Of a DNA stretch of 64,000 nt, positions 15,835 to 23,716 are shown piece by piece. Below the pieces are notes generated by a model. That model was not told the DNA's origin and searched no databases. It saw only the letters and a list, made by a program, of their open reading frames with translations. Position 1 is the first letter of the stretch, and the number at the start of each line of letters is the position of its first letter. The position numbers and the translations under genes are program-made. The stretch is from Bradyrhizobium altum (GTDB lineage Bacteria; Pseudomonadota; Alphaproteobacteria; Rhizobiales; Xanthobacteraceae). The stretch lies in contig NZ_JACMYP010000007.1 of assembly GCF_020889705.1 (NCBI RefSeq), positions 1 through 64,000 of the forward strand, written 5' to 3'.

Positions 15835-17118
15835 ATGACGGTCGCCGACATCCAGGCAACCATTCTTGCTGTGTGGCGCATCGAGCAGCCGCGGCTGATC
15901 ACCAGCCTGTCGCGGATGCTGCGCGACGTGCCGCTCGCCGAGGATCTGACCCAGGAAGCGCTGATCGCGGCGCTTGAGCACTGGCCGCTCAGTGGCGTGC
16001 CGGAGAAGCCGGGTGCCTGGCTGATGGCGACCGCCAAGCGGCGTGCGCTCGATCATATCAGGCGAAACCGCATGCTGACCGAAAAGCACGGCATGCTTGC
16101 GCATGATCTGGTGCGGGAGCAGGAGACCATGCCCGACTTCGATTCCGCGCTCGACGACGATATCGGCGACGAATTGCTGCGGCTGATCTTCACCGCCTGC
16201 CATCCGCTGCTGTCGCGCGAGGTCCGCGCCGCGTTAGCGCTTCGGATGATCTGCGGTCTTACCACCGAGGAGATCGCGCGCGCCTTCCTGCAGGCGGAGG
16301 CGACCATCGCCCAGCGCATCGTGCGCGCCAAGCGCACGCTGTCCGAATCCGGTCTTGCCTACGAGACGCCGCGCGGCGAGGCGCTGTCGGAGCGGCTCGC
16401 CTCCGTGCTCGAGGTCGTCTACCTGATCTTCAACGAGGGCTATACCGCGGCAAGCGGCGGCGAATGGCTGCGGCCGCAGCTCTGCAACGAGGCGCTGCGC
16501 ATCGGCCGTGTGCTGAGCTCGATCGCACCGCAGGAGCCGGAGGCGCACGGCCTGCTGGCGCTGATGGAACTCAACGCCTCGCGGATGGCGGCGCGCACCG
16601 ACGCGGCCGGTGAGCCGATCCTGTTGATGGACCAGAACCGCGCGCTGTGGGATCGTCTGCAGATCCGCCGCGGGCAATTGGCGCTGGCGCGTGCCTGCGA
16701 GCTCGGCGGCGCCGGCGGCTTCTACGCGCTGCAGGCCGCGATCGCCGCATGCCACGCCGAGGCCGACACGCCTGACGCGACCGACTGGCGCCGCATCGCC
16801 GCGCTGTACGGCGACCTCGCCGCGCTGCTGGATTCGCCGGTGATCGAGCTCAACCGCGCGGTCGCGATCGGCATGGCCGAAGGACCGCTTGCGGCGCTTG
16901 CGATCGTCGACGGTCTCGCGGACGAGCCGGCGCTGAAAGCCTATCATCTGCTGCCGAGCGTGCGCGGCGATCTGCTGCAACGGCTGAGCCGTTTCGCGGA
17001 GGCGCACACCGCGTTCGAGGCCGCCGCCGCATTGGCCGGCAACGCACGCGAGCGCGAGTTCCTCAAGCGGCGCGCCGCGGTCGCGGCACGCGCCGCGCAG
17101 GATCACGGCCAGCGCTGA
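15835..17118 (+). CDS. ECF42-family RNA polymerase sigma factor
   Basis: This 427-residue protein has a sigma region 2 (about residues 15-80, LAEDLTQEALIAALEHWP), a region 4 helix-turn-helix (about 120-175, LALRMICGLTTEEIARAFL) and a long C-terminal extension (about 185-427) with the LIFNEGYTAASGGEWLR motif and a helical TPR-like tail. That extension defines ECF42 and is thought to regulate the sigma factor in place of an anti-sigma factor. None is encoded beside it. It follows the DGPF gene and probably drives the promoter at 15263. Confidence 0.92.
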   Translation: MTVADIQATILAVWRIEQPRLITSLSRMLRDVPLAEDLTQEALIAALEHWPLSGVPEKPGAWLMATAKRRALDHIRRNRMLTEKHGMLAHDLVREQETMPDFDSALDDDIGDELLRLIFTACHPLLSREVRAALALRMICGLTTEEIARAFLQAEATIAQRIVRAKRTLSESGLAYETPRGEALSERLASVLEVVYLIFNEGYTAASGGEWLRPQLCNEALRIGRVLSSIAPQEPEAHGLLALMELNASRMAARTDAAGEPILLMDQNRALWDRLQIRRGQLALARACELGGAGGFYALQAAIAACHAEADTPDATDWRRIAALYGDLAALLDSPVIELNRAVAIGMAEGPLAALAIVDGLADEPALKAYHLLPSVRGDLLQRLSRFAEAHTAFEAAAALAGNAREREFLKRRAAVAARAAQDHGQR

Positions 17119-17138
17119 CGACGGAAAGTCAGGAGGAG

Positions 17139-17576
17139 CTATCTCGCGTCATGGGCAAGGGCAGCCTTGCCGCGCAGCCCCCACAACAGCAGGATCGATG
17201 CTGCGATGATCGCAAGACCGATTGAGATGAACCCGGCGGTCACCAGCGTTTCCTGCCACGGCGCGGCACCACGGTCGGCCGCAGTGACCGGCGAAAGTGC
17301 GCCGGTTCCGAGCACGGCGGCGAGCGTCGTCACGGCCCAGTTGCCGTATGTCCCGCACAGCAGCGCCCAGTAGGCTGCGACGCTCGCGCGGGGTGACAGC
17401 CTGATCTCGCTCCAGATCGCGCCGACCGCGAGCAGGAACGTACCGTTCATCACGCCTTCGAGATGCGCTGCGAGCGCCATCCGCACATTGCTGAAGTGCT
17501 GCTCGAGAAGGCCGGTCAACAGCCCGATCAGGAACAGGGCCATGCCATGAAAAAGCAGACGCCGCCGATAATCCAT
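17139..17576 (-). CDS. HabA-like (hydroxylaminobenzene mutase family) membrane protein
   Basis: This 145-residue protein has four hydrophobic helices. The opening RLLFHGMALFLIGLLTGLLE and the motif MALAAHLEGVMNGTFLLAVG match the hydroxylaminobenzene mutase family, which rearranges hydroxylaminobenzene to aminophenol. Many family members are annotated only as membrane proteins, and the physiological substrate is probably something else. It is convergent with the sigma gene (20 nt apart) and has no nitroaromatic gene nearby. The family match is from memory of the motif. Confidence 0.65.
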   Translation of the reverse strand: MDYRRRLLFHGMALFLIGLLTGLLEQHFSNVRMALAAHLEGVMNGTFLLAVGAIWSEIRLSPRASVAAYWALLCGTYGNWAVTTLAAVLGTGALSPVTAADRGAAPWQETLVTAGFISIGLAIIAASILLLWGLRGKAALAHDAR

Positions 17577-17825
17577 TCTCGCCTCTCAAATAGCTTGCCT
17601 GAAAATCGGCCGATCATAGCAGAAAGTACGAAGGCGCCCGCCGGCGATCCGGACCCGTGGCCTGGGCTCTCGGTGTCCCGCCGACCCTGCCGCGGACGCG
17701 CGCGGGCCGGGCCAGCGCAAGGCTGCGCGGACCGGGGCTCGCCATCCGCGAAGGCTCGGCGGTTGTTGCCGGCGGCAACCTATGACACCATCCCGATTCC
17801 GGTTTGTTTTTGACTTTGGAAGCCT

Positions 17826-18854
17826 ATGCCGCGTCGCAAATATGCCTGGGCGAAGCTCACGGATGCGCAGTTGCTCGAGCAGCGCCTCAGCAGTCTGAGG
17901 GTTGCGGTCGAAGGCACCTGGCTCGCGGATTGTGTCAGTACGCTCTACGAAGAGCTCGAAGAGCGCGGCATCCGGCTGCGGCCGCACACATGGATCTCGA
18001 GCGAATGGTTCAGCCCGGCCGATGTGCCCGGCATCGCCATTCCCTTCTATCTCGCCCATCCCCGCCTGATGAAGCTCGAGAAGAAGATGATGCTCGACGT
18101 CGAGGGCGCCTCGTGGTCCGAGTGCATGGCCATTCTCCGCCACGAGGCGGGGCACGCCATACAGCACGGCTACCAGCTGCAGCGCCGCCGGCGCTGGCAG
18201 CAGCTGTTCGGCCCGTCGTCGCAACACTATCCGCGCTACTATCGGCCCAATCCGGCCAGCCGCAACTATGTCCAGCATCTCAGGCTGTGGTACGCGCAGA
18301 GCCATCCGGACGAGGATTTCGCCGAGACCTTCGCGGTGTGGCTGCGGCCGCGCTCGAACTGGCGGACGCGGTATGCCGGATGGCCGGCGCTGAAGAAGCT
18401 CGAATATGTCGACGAGCTGATGGGCGAGATTGCCGGCGAGCGGCCGCTGCTGACGACGCGCGAGCGGGTCGATCCGCTGCATACGCTCAAGCAGACGCTC
18501 GGCGAGCACTACAAGAAGAAGCAGGCGTTCTACGCCTTCACGCCGCCGAAGACCTACGACCGCGATCTGTCCAAGCTGTTCTCTGCCGATCCGCGGCATC
18601 ACCGGCATCCGCCGGCTGCGTCCTTCATCAGGCGGCACCGCGCCCAGATCAGGCAGCTGGTCGCACGGTGGACGGGCGAGAACCAGTTGACGCTCGATGC
18701 CGTGCTCGACGACATGATCTTGCGCTGCCGCGAGCTCAACCTGCGTGCCGTCGGCCCCGAGCAGAAGCTGGTGACCAATTTCACCATCCTGCTGACAGCC
18801 AAGACCATGCACGCGCTGTTCGGCCCGTCGCGCCGCAAATGGATCGCGCTATGA
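17826..18854 (+). CDS. Putative zinc metallopeptidase paired with an ATP-grasp ligase
   Basis: This 342-residue protein has a zinc motif HEAGH (His106, Glu107, His110) and a downstream acidic stretch PDEDFAETFAVWL (Glu163/Glu167) that can give the third ligand, as in gluzincins. A basic, Arg/Tyr-rich region (120-145) lies between the two. There is no signal peptide or membrane segment, so it is probably cytoplasmic. The stop overlaps the start of the next gene (ATGA), so peptidase and ligase are made together. The family is uncharacterised as far as I know; cleavage or remodelling of a peptide made by the ligase is only an inference. Confidence 0.72.
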   Translation: MPRRKYAWAKLTDAQLLEQRLSSLRVAVEGTWLADCVSTLYEELEERGIRLRPHTWISSEWFSPADVPGIAIPFYLAHPRLMKLEKKMMLDVEGASWSECMAILRHEAGHAIQHGYQLQRRRRWQQLFGPSSQHYPRYYRPNPASRNYVQHLRLWYAQSHPDEDFAETFAVWLRPRSNWRTRYAGWPALKKLEYVDELMGEIAGERPLLTTRERVDPLHTLKQTLGEHYKKKQAFYAFTPPKTYDRDLSKLFSADPRHHRHPPAASFIRRHRAQIRQLVARWTGENQLTLDAVLDDMILRCRELNLRAVGPEQKLVTNFTILLTAKTMHALFGPSRRKWIAL

Positions 18855-19885
18855 AACACTTTCGCATTCTGGTGCTGATGCACCCGGACTGTGTGCCGCC
18901 GGACTCCAGCGACGGATACTCCGCGCGGGAAATCAACGAGTGGAAAACCGAATACGACGTGGTGAGTACCCTGCGCGCCGCCGGCCATGTGGTGCGTCCG
19001 CTCGGCGTGCAGGAGGAAATCAAGCCGGTGCGCGACGAGATCGAGGGCTTCAAGCCGCACGTGGTGTTCACGCTGCTGGAGGAGTTTCACTACGACGTCG
19101 TGTATGACCAGCACATCGCGAGCTATCTCGAGTTGATGAAGATCCCCTATACCGGGTGCAATCCGCGCGGCCTGATCCTGGCGCGCGGCAAGGATCTGTC
19201 CAAGACGCTGGTGCATCACCGCCGCATCCCGGTGCCGGCCTTCGCCGTGTTCCCGATGCGCCGCAAGGTCAAGCGGCCGCCGCGGCTCGCGCTGCCGCTG
19301 ATCGTCAAGAGCCTGAGCAGCGATGGATCGCTCGGCATCTCGCAGGCGTCGATCGTCGATACCGACGAGAAGCTCGCGGAGCGCGTCGCCTTCATCCATG
19401 AGCGGATCGGAACGGCCGCGATCGCCGAGCAGTTCATCGAGGGACGCGAGCTCTATGTCGGCGTGATCGGCAACAACAGGCTGCGGGTCCTGCCGGTTTG
19501 GGAGTTGAAGTTCGGCAGCATGGGCGGCCCCGCTGCGCGCCAGATCGCCACCGAAAAGGTCAAGCACGATACCAGCTATCAGGAGCGCATCGGAATTGTG
19601 GACGGGCCGGCCGAGGATCTTACGCCGGAACTGTCCGCCCATATTCAACGGCTGGCGAAACGCATCTACCGGACCCTGGGGCTCGATGGCTACGCACGCA
19701 TCGACTTCCGCCTGTCCACCAACGGCGTTCCGTATTTCATTGAAGCCAATCCCAACCCCGAAATCGCGAAGAGCCAGGAGTTCGCGACAGCCGCCGGGCA
19801 TGACGGACTGGACTATCCGGTTCTGTTGAATCGCATTGTGGCGCTCGGGATCAGCCGCGCTAAGGCCGGCGTATCCTTGGGCTGA
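18851..19885 (+). CDS. ATP-grasp ligase (D-Ala-D-Ala ligase-like)
   Basis: This 344-residue enzyme has the ATP-grasp fold: the Lys-rich ATP-binding strand PLIVKSLSSDGSLGIS near 150-165 and the Mg-binding end YARIDFRLS...FIEANPNPEIA near 280-305, close to Ddl. The N-terminus (LVLMHPDCVPPDS) differs from true Ddl, so the acceptor is likely different. The reaction would be ATP-dependent amide bond formation between a carboxylate and an amine. It is coupled by a 4-nt overlap to the metallopeptidase gene. No murein biosynthesis genes lie nearby. Confidence 0.82.
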   Translation: MKHFRILVLMHPDCVPPDSSDGYSAREINEWKTEYDVVSTLRAAGHVVRPLGVQEEIKPVRDEIEGFKPHVVFTLLEEFHYDVVYDQHIASYLELMKIPYTGCNPRGLILARGKDLSKTLVHHRRIPVPAFAVFPMRRKVKRPPRLALPLIVKSLSSDGSLGISQASIVDTDEKLAERVAFIHERIGTAAIAEQFIEGRELYVGVIGNNRLRVLPVWELKFGSMGGPAARQIATEKVKHDTSYQERIGIVDGPAEDLTPELSAHIQRLAKRIYRTLGLDGYARIDFRLSTNGVPYFIEANPNPEIAKSQEFATAAGHDGLDYPVLLNRIVALGISRAKAGVSLG

Positions 19886-19894
19886 ATCGGAGCG

Positions 19895-20167
19895 TTAAAG
19901 GCTGCGCTGCAGCGCGTGGCGTCGCGCGTCCCTGGGGATGAACATCGCAAACGTTTCCCTAACGCGCGCCGCCGGCGTCGCTGCGGCCGTGGTTGCGGGA
20001 GCGGGTGCCGCCTCCGGACGAAACGCATCCGATTCCGGCCAGCGCCGTGCAATCACGTCGCTCACGGGAGTCGCCCTGAGCAAGCCGTCGCTGCGGCAGG
20101 CATCGTAGACGTACAAAACGGCAAGAAAAATCGATGCGACAACAAGGATCGTCCTGAAAATCGGCAT
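19895..20167 (-). CDS. Small hypothetical protein, single membrane anchor
   Basis: This 90-residue product has one N-terminal hydrophobic segment (residues 4-23, FRTILVVASIFLAVLYVYD) followed by an Ala/Pro/Thr-rich linker (APAPATTAAATPAA) and a short Arg-rich tail. It could be an anchored periplasmic peptide or a small inner-membrane protein. It ends 10 nt from the ligase gene in convergent orientation. No family recognised. Confidence 0.5.
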   Translation of the reverse strand: MPIFRTILVVASIFLAVLYVYDACRSDGLLRATPVSDVIARRWPESDAFRPEAAPAPATTAAATPAARVRETFAMFIPRDARRHALQRSL

Positions 20168-20389
20168 TATGATTGTGCCTTCTTGATTGAGGCGAACAAT
20201 GCCCGGTCTCGGTGAACCGCGCGTTTAGCGCGCTGGCCGATCGGCCGATACGGTTCCCAACTCATGAACGGAAGCTTGCGTAAACGGCTCGCTTACCAAT
20301 GCCTTCAAGGTTGCGGCAACCAGCTTTCCTCACCGGCGGGAAAGAAGTCTCTGGCATCAAGAGACCAACAAGAAGACTGAGGAGGCACC

Positions 20390-20503
20390 ATGTTCGTCGC
20401 CATTCGAGTCATGATCCTGATCGCCAGTGCTTACGCCGGCTCGGCCGTTGCAGAGATGCAGTTCGCACCGCTGCCGAGCCTTGCGGCGTCGTCCGCGCCG
20501 TAG
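20390..20503 (+). CDS. Very small secreted or membrane peptide (37 aa)
   Basis: An ATG at 20390 follows a full GAGGAGG (20379-20385) at good spacing and opens 37 codons to TAG. The peptide (MFVAIRVMILIASAYAGS... to ASSAP) reads like a signal peptide with a cleavage site near AVAE and a 15-residue mature part. The strong ribosome-binding site is the main evidence; the frame is too short for composition to help. Function unknown. Confidence 0.45.
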   Translation: MFVAIRVMILIASAYAGSAVAEMQFAPLPSLAASSAP

Positions 20504-20532
20504 CACCGGCAACCGACGAGTGCCCCGGCGCT

Positions 20533-21159
20533 TTACGCCGGATTGGGTGTTGCCGCGGCAACCCCGATTGCGTGGGCTGCGTTTTCCGTCATCCGGGTCG
20601 CCGTCAGCCGCAGGAAATACAGCGACAGTCCTGGATTGCGTTCGCACAGCTTCCGCAGCGCGCCGTCGCTGATCCACAGCAGATCCACGTCGGTCGCTGC
20701 GAGCGCCGTCTGCGTGCGCCGGCGCTCGAGCGAAAACAGCCCGATCTCGCCGAACAATTCGCCGGCCGAGACGGCGCGAGCGATCTCGGGAAACCTGACC
20801 TCGCCGGACACGACCATGTACAGCAGGTCGGCGTCGTCGCCCTTCCGGAAAATCGTTTCTCCCGCCTTGACGTGCTTCGGCCGCATGAACGGTTGCAGCC
20901 AGTTCGGAGACAGGTCGGTCGCTGCAGCACGCCTGGCCTTCCGAAGCAGCCGGACCATCTGGAACAGCAACACCACGTTCAGCGGCAGCAGAATGATGTG
21001 CAGGATGAGCACCGGGTAGATCCGGTCGCCCAATCCATAGCTGATGAATGCCACATTGCTGAATATCGCGACGGCGCGCAGGCTCAGCATCGTGCTCATG
21101 CAGAACGTCAGCAGCACAAGAGCCGACGCCAAGTAACCCAAGCCATCAATGAATGTCAT
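20533..21159 (-). CDS. YgjV-like membrane protein with cyclic-nucleotide-binding domain
   Basis: The 208-residue protein has two parts. Residues 1-75 hold three hydrophobic segments similar to YgjV-type membrane proteins. Residues about 90-195 form a cNMP-binding beta-roll: VKAGETIFRKGDDADLLYMV, then GEVRFPE and the phosphate-binding-like GELFGEIGLFSLERRRTQTA. Such a protein could gate or report on cAMP, or bind another ligand at the membrane. ATG 21159 is chosen; a TTG 33 nt upstream is open but has no ribosome-binding site. A CHASE2 cyclase lies 35 kb away; no link is shown. Confidence 0.78.
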   Translation of the reverse strand: MTFIDGLGYLASALVLLTFCMSTMLSLRAVAIFSNVAFISYGLGDRIYPVLILHIILLPLNVVLLFQMVRLLRKARRAAATDLSPNWLQPFMRPKHVKAGETIFRKGDDADLLYMVVSGEVRFPEIARAVSAGELFGEIGLFSLERRRTQTALAATDVDLLWISDGALRKLCERNPGLSLYFLRLTATRMTENAAHAIGVAAATPNPA

Positions 21160-21434
21160 GACGGCGCCCATTGGAAAATGAACTGCAAGCAACGTGATCT
21201 AAAAGACGACGACCAACCTATATCAGAGCGCTCATCTTCTTAAGTGGAAATGAGGTTTCCCGCGCGTCACGCGGAACGCGACGCATCGATAGGTCGATGG
21301 CGGGAGATATCGGCGGCGTTGTGGGCCACTTTCGGCACCCTTCCGCTGCCTGACGCGGTGCAGCGAAAGACGTGTGACTGAACGCAGCCAGCGCTCGGGA
21401 CCATGCCGCCCGAGGTCGCCGGCAGTCCCTGGCT

Positions 21435-22406
21435 TCAGCTCGACGAGCGCGACCGTGAGGCCACGCGAATGGCACGGCCCTTCGCCGATTTTACCTTGGC
21501 GGAGACGATGGCCGGGCGTGCCTTGCCGAGCCGGGCTGCACCGGGCGAACCCTTCCTGAGCAGGAGTGCGAGTCGTTTACGTGTGTGGCTGGCGACGGAC
21601 CTTGCCGCCTGCTGGGCCGCCTCCGCTTTGCGAATGAGCGTGGTCACGGCAGACGCCGGTGATGCCGAGACGAGAGCGACATCCTTCGACTTCGACAGGC
21701 CGCCGGTTCCTTCGCAAGGCGCTTCGCTTGGTAGATCGATGCGAATGGCGAGCGTGTCGACGTTCGCGATCCAATCCTCAGCCTTGGTTCCGGTGATGAT
21801 CCGGACATAGTCGCGGGTCTCACGCGGCAACTCGCCTTGCCTGGCGAGCCACTTCTGGACGCGGCCGCTGCCGGCGTTGTAGGCGGCAGCTGCAAGGCCG
21901 AGATTGCCGAAATCGTCGCGCAACTTGCGCAGCAGCTTGGCTGAAGCAGGCAATGCCTTGAGCGGATCGAAGGGATCGTCGAGCCCGACTTCCGCGGCCG
22001 TCTCGGGCATGAATTGCGCAACGCCCTGCGCGCCGGCGTGGCTGACTTCGTTCGAACGAAAGTGGCTCTCCTGCCAAATCAGGCGCGCAAAGAACGCGAC
22101 GGGGATTTCGCTCGCCTGGGCAGCGTCCTTCAATGAGTGGCAGAACGTGCCGATCGCGGACGCTTGCGGCTCGGCACCGGCATCGCGAGGCTCGATCGTC
22201 GGCGCCTCATCCTCGACCGTCGCTCCGGGTACTTCGCTGGCATCGGCGCTTTCGATGAAGCGGGCGGCGAACGGAACGGCGTCCGTTGCGGTGTCGTGCG
22301 AGAACGTGGGGGCTTGGACCGTGGGGGTGTTGATTGAACTTGGCGAACGATCGACGTCGAGCATCAAGACAAGAAACGCGGCAAGCGCCGCGATAATGAA
22401 TCGCAT
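21435..22406 (-). CDS. Lytic murein transglycosylase (SLT domain)
   Basis: This 323-residue exported protein has a signal or anchor (residues 1-17), an Ala/Glu/Pro-rich spacer to about 85, and a goose-lysozyme-like SLT domain (about 90-215). The catalytic Glu113 is in WQESHF, followed by GAQGVAQFMP and AAAYNAGSGRV. It cuts murein glycan to 1,6-anhydro ends. The last 90 residues are very basic (many Arg/Lys/Ser), unusual for the family, and may bind wall polymer or DNA. It is divergent from an L,D-transpeptidase gene, a sensible wall-remodelling pair. Confidence 0.88.
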   Translation of the reverse strand: MRFIIAALAAFLVLMLDVDRSPSSINTPTVQAPTFSHDTATDAVPFAARFIESADASEVPGATVEDEAPTIEPRDAGAEPQASAIGTFCHSLKDAAQASEIPVAFFARLIWQESHFRSNEVSHAGAQGVAQFMPETAAEVGLDDPFDPLKALPASAKLLRKLRDDFGNLGLAAAAYNAGSGRVQKWLARQGELPRETRDYVRIITGTKAEDWIANVDTLAIRIDLPSEAPCEGTGGLSKSKDVALVSASPASAVTTLIRKAEAAQQAARSVASHTRKRLALLLRKGSPGAARLGKARPAIVSAKVKSAKGRAIRVASRSRSSS

Positions 22407-22553
22407 TTGCTTCGAGAGACCTGAACTGTGATGTGAACTGCGCGGAAATGCGTTTCGGATAACGACTTTTTAACGGGTCGATTGCGGCGATGCCGCGATA
22501 TCAGCTGTTCCACCGCAAAACTCGGCTGCCGTTTGCATTGGAACTTCGAGGCT

Positions 22554-22571
22554 TTCCGTAACTTTACGGAA
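22554..22571. promoter_or_regulatory. 18-bp palindrome upstream of the L,D-transpeptidase gene
   Basis: TTCCGTAACTTTACGGAA has two perfect 8-bp arms around CT, an operator-like size and symmetry. It ends 22 nt before the ATG at 22594 and lies in the region between two divergent murein-remodelling genes. No second copy was seen. The binding protein is unknown; it could also be an mRNA hairpin. Confidence 0.45.
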
Positions 22572-22593
22572 TGCAGCCACGTTGGGATACGCG

Positions 22594-23586
22594 ATGTTTC
22601 GACATTGTTTCGTTGCGACTTTTGCTTTTGTACTTTTGCTTGTCTCCGCCCCGGCGATGGCGGCGGGCCTCGATGCTGCCGCGATCAACGACGCGGCGGC
22701 GCCAACGGGAAAATTGTCGGGCCGTCACCAGGCCAGCGCCTCCGTTGCCAAGCTCGAGATTCTGCTCGATCGCGCGCATTTCTCTCCCGGCGAGATCGAC
22801 GGCCAGCTCGGCGAGAATGCGCAGAAGGCGCTCACGGCGTTTGCCGGCGCGAATGGATTGTCGTTCGACAAGGCTGTGACGCCGGATATCTGGAGCAAAC
22901 TCGCCGCCAGCGAAGGGCCCGCGGTCGTCAACTACACCATCGTCGATGCCGACGTGAAAGGCCCCTTCCTGAAGCAGGTCCCTGCGAAGATGGAGAGCAT
23001 GAAAGACTTGCCCGCGCTGAATTACACCGGCCCGCGCGAAGCGCTCGCCGAGAAATTCCACATGAGTGAGGCGCTCCTTCAGGCGCTCAATCCAGGACAG
23101 AAGTTCGACAAGGCCGGTGACAGCATTGCGGTCGCGAACGTTATCGACGCCGGAGGTTCAGCGTCGGTTGCACGCGTCGAAGTCGACAAGACGCGGCAGA
23201 CGCTCAGCACATTCGACGCCGCAGGGAAGCTCATCGCCTTCTATCCCGCAACGGTCGGCAGCACTGAGAAGCCGACGCCGAGCGGCACGTTGAAGGTGAC
23301 GGCGATCAACAAGGACCCGACCTATCACTACAATCCCAAATACAAGTTCAAGGGTGTCAAATCGAAGAGGCCGTTCACGATCAAGCCCGGCCCGAACAAT
23401 CCGGTCGGCTCGGTCTGGATCAACCTCTCGGCAGAAGGCTACGGCATCCACGGCACACCCGAACCCGGCAAGGTCTCCAAGGCCGCGTCCCATGGTTGTG
23501 TTCGACTCACGAACTGGGATGCGCAGCGAGTCGCGGCCGGTGTCGCGAAGGGGACGCCGGTTACGTTCGTGGAGAGCACGCGATAA
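22594..23586 (+). CDS. L,D-transpeptidase (YkuD domain) with peptidoglycan-binding domain
   Basis: This 330-residue protein has a Sec signal (ends near APAMAAG), an N-terminal peptidoglycan-binding domain (about 55-100), a LysM-like segment (about 140-185) and a C-terminal YkuD catalytic domain. His286, His300 and the nucleophile Cys302 are visible in IHGTPEPG...SHGCVRLTN. It forms 3-3 murein cross-links or joins outer-membrane proteins to murein. ATG 22594 is chosen over TTG 22582. A lytic transglycosylase is divergent upstream. Confidence 0.9.
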   Translation: MFRHCFVATFAFVLLLVSAPAMAAGLDAAAINDAAAPTGKLSGRHQASASVAKLEILLDRAHFSPGEIDGQLGENAQKALTAFAGANGLSFDKAVTPDIWSKLAASEGPAVVNYTIVDADVKGPFLKQVPAKMESMKDLPALNYTGPREALAEKFHMSEALLQALNPGQKFDKAGDSIAVANVIDAGGSASVARVEVDKTRQTLSTFDAAGKLIAFYPATVGSTEKPTPSGTLKVTAINKDPTYHYNPKYKFKGVKSKRPFTIKPGPNNPVGSVWINLSAEGYGIHGTPEPGKVSKAASHGCVRLTNWDAQRVAAGVAKGTPVTFVESTR

Positions 23587-23716
23587 TGCGATTGACACCG
23601 GAGGGACCGAGCCGCGCCGTCGTCGCAATCGCTGCCGCCACGGCGGCACCGAGATTAGACAGGTATGCCGGGGATCGCGGATGGTGCGGTGACAGCCGCA
23701 TCCTGATGGGGCGCCG

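Noticed and set aside
23587..23716. A short frame starting near 23586 between the L,D-transpeptidase and serine hydrolase genes
   Set aside because: It overlaps the start of the serine hydrolase in another frame and has no ribosome-binding site or signal-like pattern.
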